6,130 bases of DNA from Massilia sp. UBA2709 (GTDB taxonomy: Bacteria; Pseudomonadota; Gammaproteobacteria; Burkholderiales; Burkholderiaceae_D). The notes under the pieces are model-generated. The model ran no database searches. It was not told the DNA's origin and saw only the letters and a list, made by a program, of their open reading frames with translations. The first letter of the stretch is position 1. Each line of letters starts with the position of its first letter. Positions 1 through 5,490 of this stretch are shown in pieces. Position numbers and translations under genes: made by a program. The stretch lies in NCBI GenBank assembly GCA_002354135.1, contig DEKZ01000295.1:1-6130 (forward strand), read 5' to 3'.

Positions 1-22
1 GGGCGCCCCGTGCCCACCGTTC

Positions 23-70
23 TGCAAACGAAATTTGCATGGAACGGCTGAGATGCAAATATCCTTTGCA
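23..70. promoter_or_regulatory. Pair of spaced dyads, candidate operators
   Basis: Two copies of the same interrupted palindrome, TGCAAA-N5-TTTGCA, are visible at 23-39 and 54-70. The arms match exactly in both copies while the 5-base spacers differ (cgaaa and tatcc). The copies start 31 bp apart, close to three helical turns, so bound dimers would sit on the same DNA face. The facing half-sites also form an 8-bp inverted repeat, ATTTGCAT (33-40) and ATGCAAAT (53-60). The pattern resembles paired sites for a dimeric repressor. The site lies just beyond the 3' end of the GFA gene, so its likely target is a gene left of the window. The arms are too short and AT-rich to make a convincing terminator. 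The regulator is unknown. Confidence 0.45.
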
Positions 71-76
71 CATCGC

Positions 77-475
77 TCACAAATGCCGCACTTCCGCCGG
101 CGGCGTGGTCCAATTATCGTTCCGCCCATCGATATACCGCACCGGCGCCGCGATCAATTCATCGACCGGCATGTCGTCCAGGCTCGACACCGTCACCGCC
201 ACGAAGGGCCCCATCTTCGGCGATTCCCCGGTCGAGAACACGTTGATGCCGCAGCCGCGGCAAAAGTAATGGCCGTCGCGCCGCGTGTGGAAGCGGTACT
301 CGCCCAGGGCCTGCGCGCCTTCCAGCAGGCGCAATTGCGATGGCGTCACCACCGCCGCCCAGAAGCGCATCTTGGTGCAGATCGTGCAGTTGCACTTGAT
401 CGTGCCCTGGGTGAGGTCGATGTCGGCTTCATAGCGCACCGCGCCGCAGTGGCAGCTGCCGTGGTAGGTCTTCAT
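77..475 (-). CDS. GFA-family zinc-binding protein (CENP-V/GFA domain)
   Basis: This 132-residue protein carries the complete cysteine signature of the GFA (glutathione-dependent formaldehyde-activating enzyme)/CENP-V fold. C8 and C10 lie in GSCHCGAVRYE, C28, C30 and C33 in KCNCTICTK, and C72 and C75 in FCRGCG. In characterised members these seven cysteines bind two zinc ions. The length is typical for a single-domain member. Most GFA paralogs have no proven substrate, and a role in glutathione-formaldehyde adduct formation should not be assumed; a general thiol/adduct role in the cytoplasm is only possible. The start at 475 is chosen because the family motif begins seven residues later and a GGACGG-like ribosome-binding stretch precedes it. 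The reading frame stays open upstream to 619, but that extension has no family character. It is transcribed alone, divergent from the PHP gene. Confidence 0.88.
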   Translation of the reverse strand: MKTYHGSCHCGAVRYEADIDLTQGTIKCNCTICTKMRFWAAVVTPSQLRLLEGAQALGEYRFHTRRDGHYFCRGCGINVFSTGESPKMGPFVAVTVSSLDDMPVDELIAAPVRYIDGRNDNWTTPPAEVRHL

Positions 476-504
476 TTCCGTCCAGTATGAATGTGAGAAT
501 GGCA

Positions 505-510
505 ACTCTA
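505..510 (-). promoter_or_regulatory. Weak candidate -10 box for the GFA gene
   Basis: Read on the minus strand, 510 to 505 gives TAGAGT preceded by GC, close to the GC-TAGAAT style seen before the M50 gene in this window. A start point near 498 would give a leader of about 23 bases. No good -35 hexamer is present at 16-18 bp, so the call rests on position and a 5 of 6 match to TAGAAT. Confidence 0.25.
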
Positions 511-575
511 GCATTGCCTGTACACGCAACGGAAGAGGCGCCCCGGCCGCGACGCACCGCAGCGCAATTGCGGCG

Positions 576-581
576 TACAAT
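576..581 (+). promoter_or_regulatory. Candidate -10 box for the PHP gene
   Basis: TACAAT matches the sigma70 -10 consensus at 5 of 6 positions and sits in the same CG-TACAAT context as the box before dapA. Transcription would begin near 588, about 30 bases before the ATG at 618. The -35 position (about 553-558, cgcacc) does not resemble TTGACA, so an activator may be needed or the promoter may be weak. Confidence 0.45.
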
Positions 582-617
582 GTCCCCTCCGTCCAGTATC
601 CGCTAGCGCGCCGCACC

Positions 618-1451
618 ATGCTGAAAGTCGATCTTCACTGCCATTCCAACGTTTCCGACGGCGTCCTGACGCCGACCGCCGTGGCGGCCTACGCACGCAA
701 GGGCGGGGTCGATGCCTGGGCGCTGACCGACCACGACGAGGTCGGCGGCATCAAGGCGGCGCGTGCGGCGGCGAAGGAAGCCGGCATGCGCTTCGTCCCG
801 GGCGTCGAGATTTCCGTCACCTGGGCCAACCAGACCGTGCACCTGGTCGGCCTGCACGTGGACGAGGACAACCCCGCGCTGCTGGCCGGCCTGGCCGCCA
901 CCCGCCATGGCCGCGACGCGCGCGGCCGCGAGATCGCCGCGCAGCTGGAGACCGCCGGCATTCACGGCGCCTACGAGGGCGCACTGAAATACGTGGGCAA
1001 CCCGGACCTGCTGTCGCGCACCCACTTCGCGCGCTACATCGTCGAGACCGGCATCTGCGACACCACCTCCGAGGTCTTCCGCAAATTCCTCACCGAAGGC
1101 AAGCCCGGCTACGTGCCGCACCGCTGGGCCACGCTGGAGGAGGCGATGGGCTGGATCCGCGGCGCCGGCGGCATTCCCGTGATCGCCCATCCGGGCCGCT
1201 ATAAATTCGACGCTACCGCGGAGGGCGCCCTGTTCGACGAATTCCGCCAGCGCGGCGGCAATGCGATCGAGGTCGTCACCGGCAGCCACACGCCCGACCA
1301 GTACGAGACCTACGCCGAGGTGGCGCGCCGCTACGGCTTCCTGGCGTCGCGCGGCACCGATTTCCATGCGCCGGGCGAGGCGCGTGTCGAGTTCGATGCG
1401 CTGCCGCCGCTGCCGGGCAGCGTGACGCCGGTCTGGCACGACTGGTTCTGA
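618..1451 (+). CDS. PHP-domain phosphoesterase, 3',5'-nucleoside bisphosphate phosphatase / RNase AM type
   Basis: This 277-residue cytoplasmic protein has a full PHP metal site. H7, H9 and D14 lie in DLHCHSNVSD, D38 and H39 in TDHDEVGG, E64 in PGVEIS, H80 in GLHVD, H136 in SRTHFA, H191 in AHPGRY, and D248 and H250 in GTDFHAP. This matches the TrpH/YciV group, whose studied members form a trinuclear metal centre. They hydrolyse 3',5'-nucleoside bisphosphates (Chromobacterium enzyme) or act as the 5'-3' exonuclease RNase AM (E. coli Rnm, formerly YciV/TrpH). Either activity would serve RNA turnover or pAp removal; the exact substrate cannot be read from sequence. The start at 618 places DLHCH at residues 5-9, as is usual. 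There is no clear Shine-Dalgarno sequence. In E. coli this gene neighbours yciO; here htpX lies between the two. Confidence 0.9.
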   Translation: MLKVDLHCHSNVSDGVLTPTAVAAYARKGGVDAWALTDHDEVGGIKAARAAAKEAGMRFVPGVEISVTWANQTVHLVGLHVDEDNPALLAGLAATRHGRDARGREIAAQLETAGIHGAYEGALKYVGNPDLLSRTHFARYIVETGICDTTSEVFRKFLTEGKPGYVPHRWATLEEAMGWIRGAGGIPVIAHPGRYKFDATAEGALFDEFRQRGGNAIEVVTGSHTPDQYETYAEVARRYGFLASRGTDFHAPGEARVEFDALPPLPGSVTPVWHDWF

Positions 1452-1474
1452 GGCCGCGCCGGGCGAGACGTAGG

Positions 1475-1514
1475 GTGGGGTCATTGATGCCGGGGGCATC
1501 AATGACGTGCCCAC
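1475..1514. repeat. Palindromic extragenic repeat (REP-like hairpin)
   Basis: A perfect 12-bp inverted repeat, GTCATTGATGCC (1480-1491) and GGCATCAATGAC (1495-1506), is separated by only GGG. After a 3-base bulge the stem continues with GTGGG (1475-1479) paired to CCCAC (1510-1514). No T-run follows, so a classical intrinsic terminator is not supported, although the hairpin may protect the 3' end of the PHP transcript. The flanks TAGGGTGGG and CGTGCCCACGCG look like the ends of a dispersed element. CGTGCCCAC also occurs at 9-17, at the left edge of the window, which fits a multi-copy family. The copy number elsewhere in the genome cannot be seen. Confidence 0.6.
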
Positions 1515-1625
1515 GCGTGAACGATGAGCAGACGCAGCGCTTATAGACGCCAACACGACGCCGGCTTTACTACGTCCCTCCGCGTAGCGCGTCCGGTCCG
1601 TTTAAGCCCGCCATAAGCCTCCGCC

Positions 1626-1655
1626 CTTGAATTTTCCCGGGCACAGCCTTATCTT
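1626..1655 (+). promoter_or_regulatory. Candidate htpX promoter, sigma32-like and sigma70-like motifs overlapping
   Basis: CTTGAA at 1626-1631 is followed after 15 bp by CCTTATCT (1647-1654), which resembles the sigma32 pattern CTTGAA-N11-16-CCCCATNT with a perfect -35 and a partial -10. The same stretch can be read as sigma70: TTGAAT (1627-1632), 17 bp, TATCTT (1650-1655), each 4 of 6. A start near 1662 would leave a leader of about 30 bases before the htpX ATG. Heat-inducible htpX is known in several bacteria, which favours the first reading, but the overlap means sequence alone cannot decide. Confidence 0.4.
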
Positions 1656-1692
1656 GGCAGCCTGTCAATGACATTCTGTCGAGGTTTTATCC

Positions 1693-2571
1693 ATGAAGCG
1701 CATCGTATTGTTCCTCGCCACCAACCTCGCGGTTGTGCTGGTGCTCACCGTTGTCCTGAACCTGCTGGGTGTCGGGCGCGCGGTGTCGGCCGAGGGCATC
1801 AACGTTGGCGCCCTGGCGGTCTTCTCCCTGGTGGTCGGCTTCACCGGCTCGATCATCTCGCTCCTGATGAGCAAGCCGATGGCCAAGTGGTCCACCGGCG
1901 CGCGCGTCATCGAACAGCCGCAGAACTCGACCGAACTCTGGCTCGTCAACACCGTCCGCAAGCTGGCCGACCGCGCCGGCATCGGCATGCCGGAAGTGGC
2001 TGTCTACGACGGCGAACCGAACGCCTTCGCGACCGGCGCGTTTAAAAATTCCGCGTTGGTGGCCGTGTCCACCGGCCTGCTGCAGGGCATGACCGAGGAC
2101 GAGGTCGAGGCCGTGCTCGGCCACGAAGTCGCCCACATCGCCAACGGCGACATGGTCACGCTCACGCTCATCCAGGGCGTGGTGAATACCTTCGTCGTGT
2201 TCCTGGCGCGCGTGGTCGGCTTCTTCGTCGACAAGGTGCTCCTGCGCGGCAACGACGACCGCGGTCCCGGCATCGGCTATATGGTCACCGTCTTCGTCTG
2301 CGAGATCGTGTTCGGCCTGGTGGCCTCGATCATCGTGGCCTGGTTCTCGCGCCAGCGCGAATTCCGCGCCGACGCCGGCTCGGCCAAGCTGCTGGGCTCG
2401 ACCGTGCCGATGCAGCATGCGCTGGCCCGCCTCGGCGGCCTGCAACCGGGCGCCTTGCCTTCGTCGATGACCGCGTCGGGCATTTCCGGCAGCGGCGGCG
2501 GCTGGGGCGCGCTGTTCTCGACCCACCCGCCGATGGAAGAGCGCATCGCCGCCCTGCAGGCGCTGCGCTGA
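1693..2571 (+). CDS. htpX: Protease HtpX, inner-membrane M48 zinc metalloprotease
   Basis: The 292-residue length and the opening [14 protein letters not shown] are typical of HtpX. Two N-terminal membrane segments lie near residues 4-26 and 36-59. The zinc site HEVAH is at 144-148, with E145 catalytic. Further hydrophobic segments lie near 155-178 and 195-217, and E223 in [10 protein letters not shown] is the expected third zinc ligand. The C-terminal THPPMEERI is also conserved. HtpX degrades misfolded or damaged membrane proteins from the cytoplasmic face, alongside FtsH. GAGG at 1681-1684, 8 bases before the ATG, is a good ribosome-binding site. The yciO-like gene starts 15 bp after the stop, so the two are probably co-transcribed. 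It sits between two genes that are neighbours in E. coli, so its presence here may be an insertion or a lineage-specific arrangement. Confidence 0.96.
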   Translation: MKRIVLFLATNLAVVLVLTVVLNLLGVGRAVSAEGINVGALAVFSLVVGFTGSIISLLMSKPMAKWSTGARVIEQPQNSTELWLVNTVRKLADRAGIGMPEVAVYDGEPNAFATGAFKNSALVAVSTGLLQGMTEDEVEAVLGHEVAHIANGDMVTLTLIQGVVNTFVVFLARVVGFFVDKVLLRGNDDRGPGIGYMVTVFVCEIVFGLVASIIVAWFSRQREFRADAGSAKLLGSTVPMQHALARLGGLQPGALPSSMTASGISGSGGGWGALFSTHPPMEERIAALQALR

Positions 2572-2586
2572 CCCGAAAGGAACCCG

Positions 2587-3210
2587 ATGACCCAATTCTT
2601 CCAGATCCATCCAGAAAATCCCCAGGCGCGCCTCATCAAGCAGGCGGCGCAGATCCTCCGCTCGGGCGGGGTGGTCGCGCTGCCGACCGATTCGGCCTAC
2701 GCGCTGGTGTGCCAGTTGGACGACAAGAACGCGGTCGAAAAGCTGCGCCGCGTGCGCGGCATCGACGACAAGCACCACCTGACCCTGCTGTGCCGCGATT
2801 TGTCCGAAATCGCCCAGTACGCACGCGTCGACAATGCCCAGTACCGGCTGCTGAAGGCGACCACGCCGGGGCCCTACACCGTGATCCTGGAGGCGACCAA
2901 GGAAGTGCCGCGCCGCCTGTCCCACCCCTCGCGCAAGACCATCGGCCTGCGCGTGCCCGAGAACCAGATCACGCTGGCGCTGCTCGAGGAACTGGGCGAG
3001 CCCCTGATCGGCACCACGCTGCAGCTCCCTGGCGACGACCACATGCTGTCCGATCCGGACGAAGTGCGCGAGCGCCTGGAAAAGCAGATCGAGCTGGTCG
3101 TCGACGGCGGCGCCGGCACCCTGGAGCCCACCACCATCATCGACCTCACCGGCCCCGAACCCGTGCTGCTGCGCGAGGGCAGGGGCGACCCCGCCGCCTT
3201 CGGCCTGTAG
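2587..3210 (+). CDS. yciO: YciO-type YrdC/Sua5-domain protein (threonylcarbamoyl-AMP synthase paralog)
   Basis: The 207-residue single YrdC-like domain protein is close in length and pattern to E. coli YciO. Shared blocks include the GGVVALPTDSAYAL nucleotide-site region (28-40), TPGPYTVILEATKEVPRRL (93-111), RKTIGLRVP (116-124) and LREGRGD (195-201). True TsaC/Sua5 proteins make threonylcarbamoyl-AMP for the t6A modification of tRNA. Two of their signature motifs look changed here as they do in YciO: the KxR position reads RVR (55-57), and the SxN region reads GTTLQLPG (142-149). The protein is therefore more likely the YciO paralog, with an unsettled cellular role, than the cell's essential TsaC. 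Automatic annotation would probably say L-threonylcarbamoyladenylate synthase. AAAGGAA at 2576-2582 is a strong ribosome-binding site, and the 15-bp gap after htpX suggests an operon. Confidence 0.88.
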   Translation: MTQFFQIHPENPQARLIKQAAQILRSGGVVALPTDSAYALVCQLDDKNAVEKLRRVRGIDDKHHLTLLCRDLSEIAQYARVDNAQYRLLKATTPGPYTVILEATKEVPRRLSHPSRKTIGLRVPENQITLALLEELGEPLIGTTLQLPGDDHMLSDPDEVRERLEKQIELVVDGGAGTLEPTTIIDLTGPEPVLLREGRGDPAAFGL

Positions 3211-3239
3211 GAAGGCATCGCAGCTTTTGCGCCCCACCC

Positions 3240-3264
3240 GCAGAGCCGATACGCTCGGCTCTGC
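3240..3264. repeat. Perfect 10-bp inverted repeat next to the M50 gene promoter
   Basis: GCAGAGCCGA (3240-3249) and TCGGCTCTGC (3255-3264) pair perfectly around a 5-base loop, tacgc. The right arm ends immediately before the -10 box TAGAAT (3265-3270), so the dyad fills the -35 and spacer region. As RNA it would be a strong hairpin about 30 bases after the yciO stop, but no T-run follows (ctagaatcgcc). It may be an operator, a rho-independent-like pause or 3'-end stabiliser for htpX-yciO, or both. Confidence 0.55.
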
Positions 3265-3270
3265 TAGAAT
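3265..3270 (+). promoter_or_regulatory. -10 box for the M50 protease gene, very close to its start codon
   Basis: TAGAAT in a GC-TAGAAT context matches the sigma70 -10 consensus at 5 of 6 positions. Its last base is only 10 bp before the A of the ATG at 3280. The bases between (cgccttctt) contain no Shine-Dalgarno sequence, and the only well-placed purine start is A3280 itself. Transcription from here would give a leaderless or nearly leaderless mRNA. No -35 hexamer is recognisable under the inverted repeat. Confidence 0.45.
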
Positions 3271-3279
3271 CGCCTTCTT

Positions 3280-3933
3280 ATGGATGAAATCATTCGCAAC
3301 ATCGCAGTCTTCGCACTGCCCGTTCTTTTCGCAATCACCCTGCACGAAGCGGCCCACGCCTATGCCGCCAAGCGTTTCGGCGACCTGACCGCCTATGCCG
3401 CGGGGCGCATGACGCTCAACCCGCTGGTGCACATCGACCTGTTCGGCACCATCATCATTCCGATCGCGCTGTACGTGACCACCGGCTTCGTGTTCGGCTA
3501 TGCCAAGCCGGTGCCGGTCGAATTCGGCCGCCTGCGCAATCCGAAGCGCGACATGGCCTGGGTCGCCCTGGCCGGTCCCGGCGCCAACTTCCTCATGGCG
3601 CTGCTGTGGCTGATCTTCGGCCTGCTGCTGGTGGCGTTCCAGGTATCGGAAGAGTTCCCGCACAAGGTGGCCGAGGCCGGCGTGTTCACCAACCTGCTGA
3701 TCTTCGCCTTCAACCTGTTCCCGCTGCCGCCGCTCGACGGCGGCCGGGTGCTGACGAGCATGCTGCCGAACCGCCTGGCCTACCGGTTCGCCAAGATCGA
3801 GCCCTACGGCTTCTTCATCCTGCTGGCCCTCATCTATTTCAATGTGCTGGCCTTCTGGGTGGTGCCGGTGATGTGGCTGGGCGATACCGCGGTCGACCTG
3901 CTGGTCACGCCGCTCAAGATGCTGCTGTTCTGA
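3280..3933 (+). CDS. Site-2-protease-like M50 family membrane metalloprotease
   Basis: This 217-residue polytopic protein has the zinc motif HEAAH at 22-26 inside the first membrane segment (about 7-28). The second family motif, NLFPLPPLDGGR, covers 145-156 with D153 as the expected third zinc ligand. Further hydrophobic segments lie near 52-75, 94-120, 135-150 and 176-203, and the conserved GPGAN (99-103) precedes the central one. It is the short M50B form, without a PDZ or CBS domain. Members cut substrates within the membrane; the substrate of this group is not established. ATG 3280 is chosen because the family's N-terminal pattern (IRNIAVFALPVLFAITLHEAAH) begins right there, although no ribosome-binding site precedes it. 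Its stop codon overlaps the next start as TGATG, implying translational coupling to the methyltransferase gene. In related genomes trpS is often nearby, as I recall; it is absent here. Confidence 0.92.
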   Translation: MDEIIRNIAVFALPVLFAITLHEAAHAYAAKRFGDLTAYAAGRMTLNPLVHIDLFGTIIIPIALYVTTGFVFGYAKPVPVEFGRLRNPKRDMAWVALAGPGANFLMALLWLIFGLLLVAFQVSEEFPHKVAEAGVFTNLLIFAFNLFPLPPLDGGRVLTSMLPNRLAYRFAKIEPYGFFILLALIYFNVLAFWVVPVMWLGDTAVDLLVTPLKMLLF

Positions 3934-4508
3934 TGCACGCGCCGACCGTGAATCCGTCGCACTGGGTACGCCGCTTCGCGCCGCTGGCGCCGGCCGGCGA
4001 GGTGCTCGACCTGGCCTGCGGCAGCGGACGCCATGCGCGCCTGTTCGCGCAGCTCGGCCACCCGGTGCTGGCGGTCGACCGCGACCCGCAGGCGCTGGCC
4101 GCCACGGCCGGTCCCGGCATCACGACCCTGGAGCTTGACCTCGAAGTGGAGGGCGCTTCCTGGCCCTTCGAAGCCGGGCGCTTCGGCGGCATCGTCGTCA
4201 CCAATTACCTGCACCGGCCCCTGATGGCGAACCTGATCGCCAGCCTGGCGCCGGGCGGGGTGCTGATCTATGAAACGTTTGCGCTGGGCAACGAAGCCTT
4301 CGGCAAACCCTCGAATCCCGCCTTCCTGCTGCGTCCCGGCGAACTGCTCGAAGTGGCCGCAAGCGGCGGCCTGCGCGTGCTCGCTTACGAGGACGGCGTG
4401 GTCCAGGAGCCCAAGCCGGCGCGGGTGCAGCGCCTGTGCGCGGCCGGCGCCGCGTTCACCCAAACCGAAGCCCGGCTCGACCATTTATCTGCGGTTAATG
4501 AACCATAG
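3933..4508 (+). CDS. Class I SAM-dependent methyltransferase, small
   Basis: The 191-residue protein shows SAM-binding motif I, VLDLACGSGRHA (24-35), and an acidic residue at the end of strand 2, AVDRD (D49). A post-motif region (GGIVVTNYLHRPL, 85-97) and the strand-5 segment LAPGGVLIYETFALGN (105-120) complete the Rossmann-like methyltransferase fold. The closest described types are TehB/SmtA-like proteins, but the substrate cannot be assigned. The start at 3933 overlaps the M50 stop by one base (TGATG), so translation probably relies on reinitiation. The frame is open upstream to 3606, but that part lies in another frame of the M50 gene and lacks family features. The last codons are AT-rich and run up to the dapA promoter. 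Confidence 0.85.
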   Translation: MHAPTVNPSHWVRRFAPLAPAGEVLDLACGSGRHARLFAQLGHPVLAVDRDPQALAATAGPGITTLELDLEVEGASWPFEAGRFGGIVVTNYLHRPLMANLIASLAPGGVLIYETFALGNEAFGKPSNPAFLLRPGELLEVAASGGLRVLAYEDGVVQEPKPARVQRLCAAGAAFTQTEARLDHLSAVNEP

Positions 4509-4523
4509 CACCGGGCTATCCGC

Positions 4524-4529
4524 TACAAT
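4524..4529 (+). promoter_or_regulatory. -10 box for dapA
   Basis: TACAAT in the context CGC-TACAAT matches the -10 consensus at 5 of 6 positions. Transcription would start near 4536, leaving a leader of about 27 bases rich in T (tttttatttt at 4533-4542). The -35 position at 17 bp (4501-4506, aaccat) is poor. The box starts 16 bp after the methyltransferase stop, so dapA can be expressed independently of the upstream genes. I see no lysine riboswitch; the 54-bp gap is too short for one. Confidence 0.5.
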
Positions 4530-4562
4530 CAGATTTTTATTTTCCGACACGTACCAGAGATT

Positions 4563-5447
4563 ATGATTAAGGGCAGCATAGTAGCAATCGTCACTCCGAT
4601 GTTTGAGGATGGCAGTCTCGACAAGGACAGCCTGCGCAAACTGATCGACTGGCACGTGGCCGAAGGCACCGACGGTATCGTCATCGTCGGCACCACCGGC
4701 GAATCGGCGACCGTCAGCCCGGAAGAGCACTGCGAGCTTATCAAGCTGACCGTCGACCACGTCGCCGGCCGCATTCCCGTCATCGCCGGTTCCGGCGGCA
4801 ACTCGACCGCCGAAGCGATCGCACTGACGCGCCACGCCAAGGAAGTCGGCGCCGACGCCTCGCTGCAGGTCGTTCCTTACTACAACCGTCCGACCCAGGA
4901 AGGCATGTACCGCCACTTCAAGGCCATCGCCGAAGCGGTGGACCTGCCGGTGATCCTGTACAACGTGCCGGGACGCACCGTTGCCGACATGAGCAACGAG
5001 ACCATCGCGCGCCTGGCGCCGATCGACAACATCGTCGGCGTGAAGGATGCCACCGGCAACCTCGGCCGCGGCATCGAGCTGCTGAAGATGGTCGACAAAT
5101 CCTTCGCCGTGTACTCGGGCGACGATCCGACCGCGATGGCGCTGATGTTCTGCGGCGGCGCCGGCAATATCTCGGTCACCGCCAACGTGGCGCCGCGCGC
5201 CATGCACGAGCTGTGCGAAGCGGCCATGGCAGGCAATATCGCCCGCGCCATCGAGATCAACAACAGCGTGCTGCAGCTGCACGCCAAGCTGTTCGTCGAA
5301 CCCAACCCGGTGCCGGTCAAGTGGGCGCTGGCGGAAATGGGCAAGATGCCGGCAGGCCTGCGCCTGCCGCTGGCGCCGCTGTCGGCGCCGTTCCACGACA
5401 CCGTGCGTACCGCGCTGCGCGAGGCGGGCCTCCTGCCGCAATCCTGA
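4563..5447 (+). CDS. dapA: 4-hydroxy-tetrahydrodipicolinate synthase
   Basis: This cytoplasmic enzyme condenses pyruvate with L-aspartate-4-semialdehyde, the first step committed to diaminopimelate and lysine. The 294-residue protein aligns without gaps over the active site with E. coli DapA. T44 and T45 lie in GTTGES, Y107 in PYYNRP, Y133 and R138 in LYNVPGRT, and the Schiff-base lysine K161 in [19 protein letters not shown] (244-255) is also a family block. In the lysine-inhibition site, S48, A49, H56, N80, E84 and Y106 are kept, but the position of E. coli H53 is proline. The ribosome-binding site is weak (AGAGA ending 2 bases before ATG), and the start follows the family's [13 protein letters not shown] opening. 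bamC follows 43 bp downstream, the same order as in E. coli, where the two are co-transcribed. Confidence 0.97.
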   Translation: MIKGSIVAIVTPMFEDGSLDKDSLRKLIDWHVAEGTDGIVIVGTTGESATVSPEEHCELIKLTVDHVAGRIPVIAGSGGNSTAEAIALTRHAKEVGADASLQVVPYYNRPTQEGMYRHFKAIAEAVDLPVILYNVPGRTVADMSNETIARLAPIDNIVGVKDATGNLGRGIELLKMVDKSFAVYSGDDPTAMALMFCGGAGNISVTANVAPRAMHELCEAAMAGNIARAIEINNSVLQLHAKLFVEPNPVPVKWALAEMGKMPAGLRLPLAPLSAPFHDTVRTALREAGLLPQS

Positions 5448-5490
5448 GTCCCGCAAGGGTGTTGGTTTACAGATCTGAAATCGTAACGAT

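Larger units (their letters stand above)
477..599. repeat. 12-bp direct repeat in the divergent promoter region
   Basis: TCCGTCCAGTAT occurs at 477-488 and again, in the same orientation, at 588-599, 111 bp apart. The first copy covers the ribosome-binding region of the GFA gene (reverse complement ATACTGGACGGA). The second lies in the leader of the PHP gene, just after its -10 box. A perfect 12-bp match within about 140 bp is unlikely by chance. It could be a small duplication, or a binding site shared by the two divergent genes. Confidence 0.5.

Noticed and set aside
476..619. N-terminal extension of the GFA frame to an ATG at 619
   Set aside because: The extra 48 residues have no family similarity by eye and would overlap the divergent promoter and the start of the PHP gene. 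The start at 475 fits the family.
1475..1514. Intrinsic terminator for the PHP gene
   Set aside because: The hairpin is strong but is followed by gcgtgaacg with no T-run; a repeat element is the better description.
603..1556. Minus-strand open frame of 317 codons opposite the PHP gene
   Set aside because: The plus-strand frame has the full set of PHP metal ligands; the antisense frame is a high-GC artefact.
1687..3663. Very long minus-strand open frame (658 codons) opposite htpX, yciO and half of the M50 gene
   Set aside because: It is an antisense shadow of GC-rich genes. It has no recognisable domain and is His/Gln/Arg-rich, while the plus strand carries three clear families with intact motifs.
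3606..3932. N-terminal extension of the methyltransferase frame
   Set aside because: This part overlaps the M50 gene in another frame, is Ala/Arg/Pro-rich and has no methyltransferase feature; ATG 3933 gives a normal-length protein.
4509..4562. Lysine riboswitch before dapA
   Set aside because: The gap is only 54 bp and holds just a -10 box and a T-rich leader; a lysine riboswitch needs well over 150 bases.
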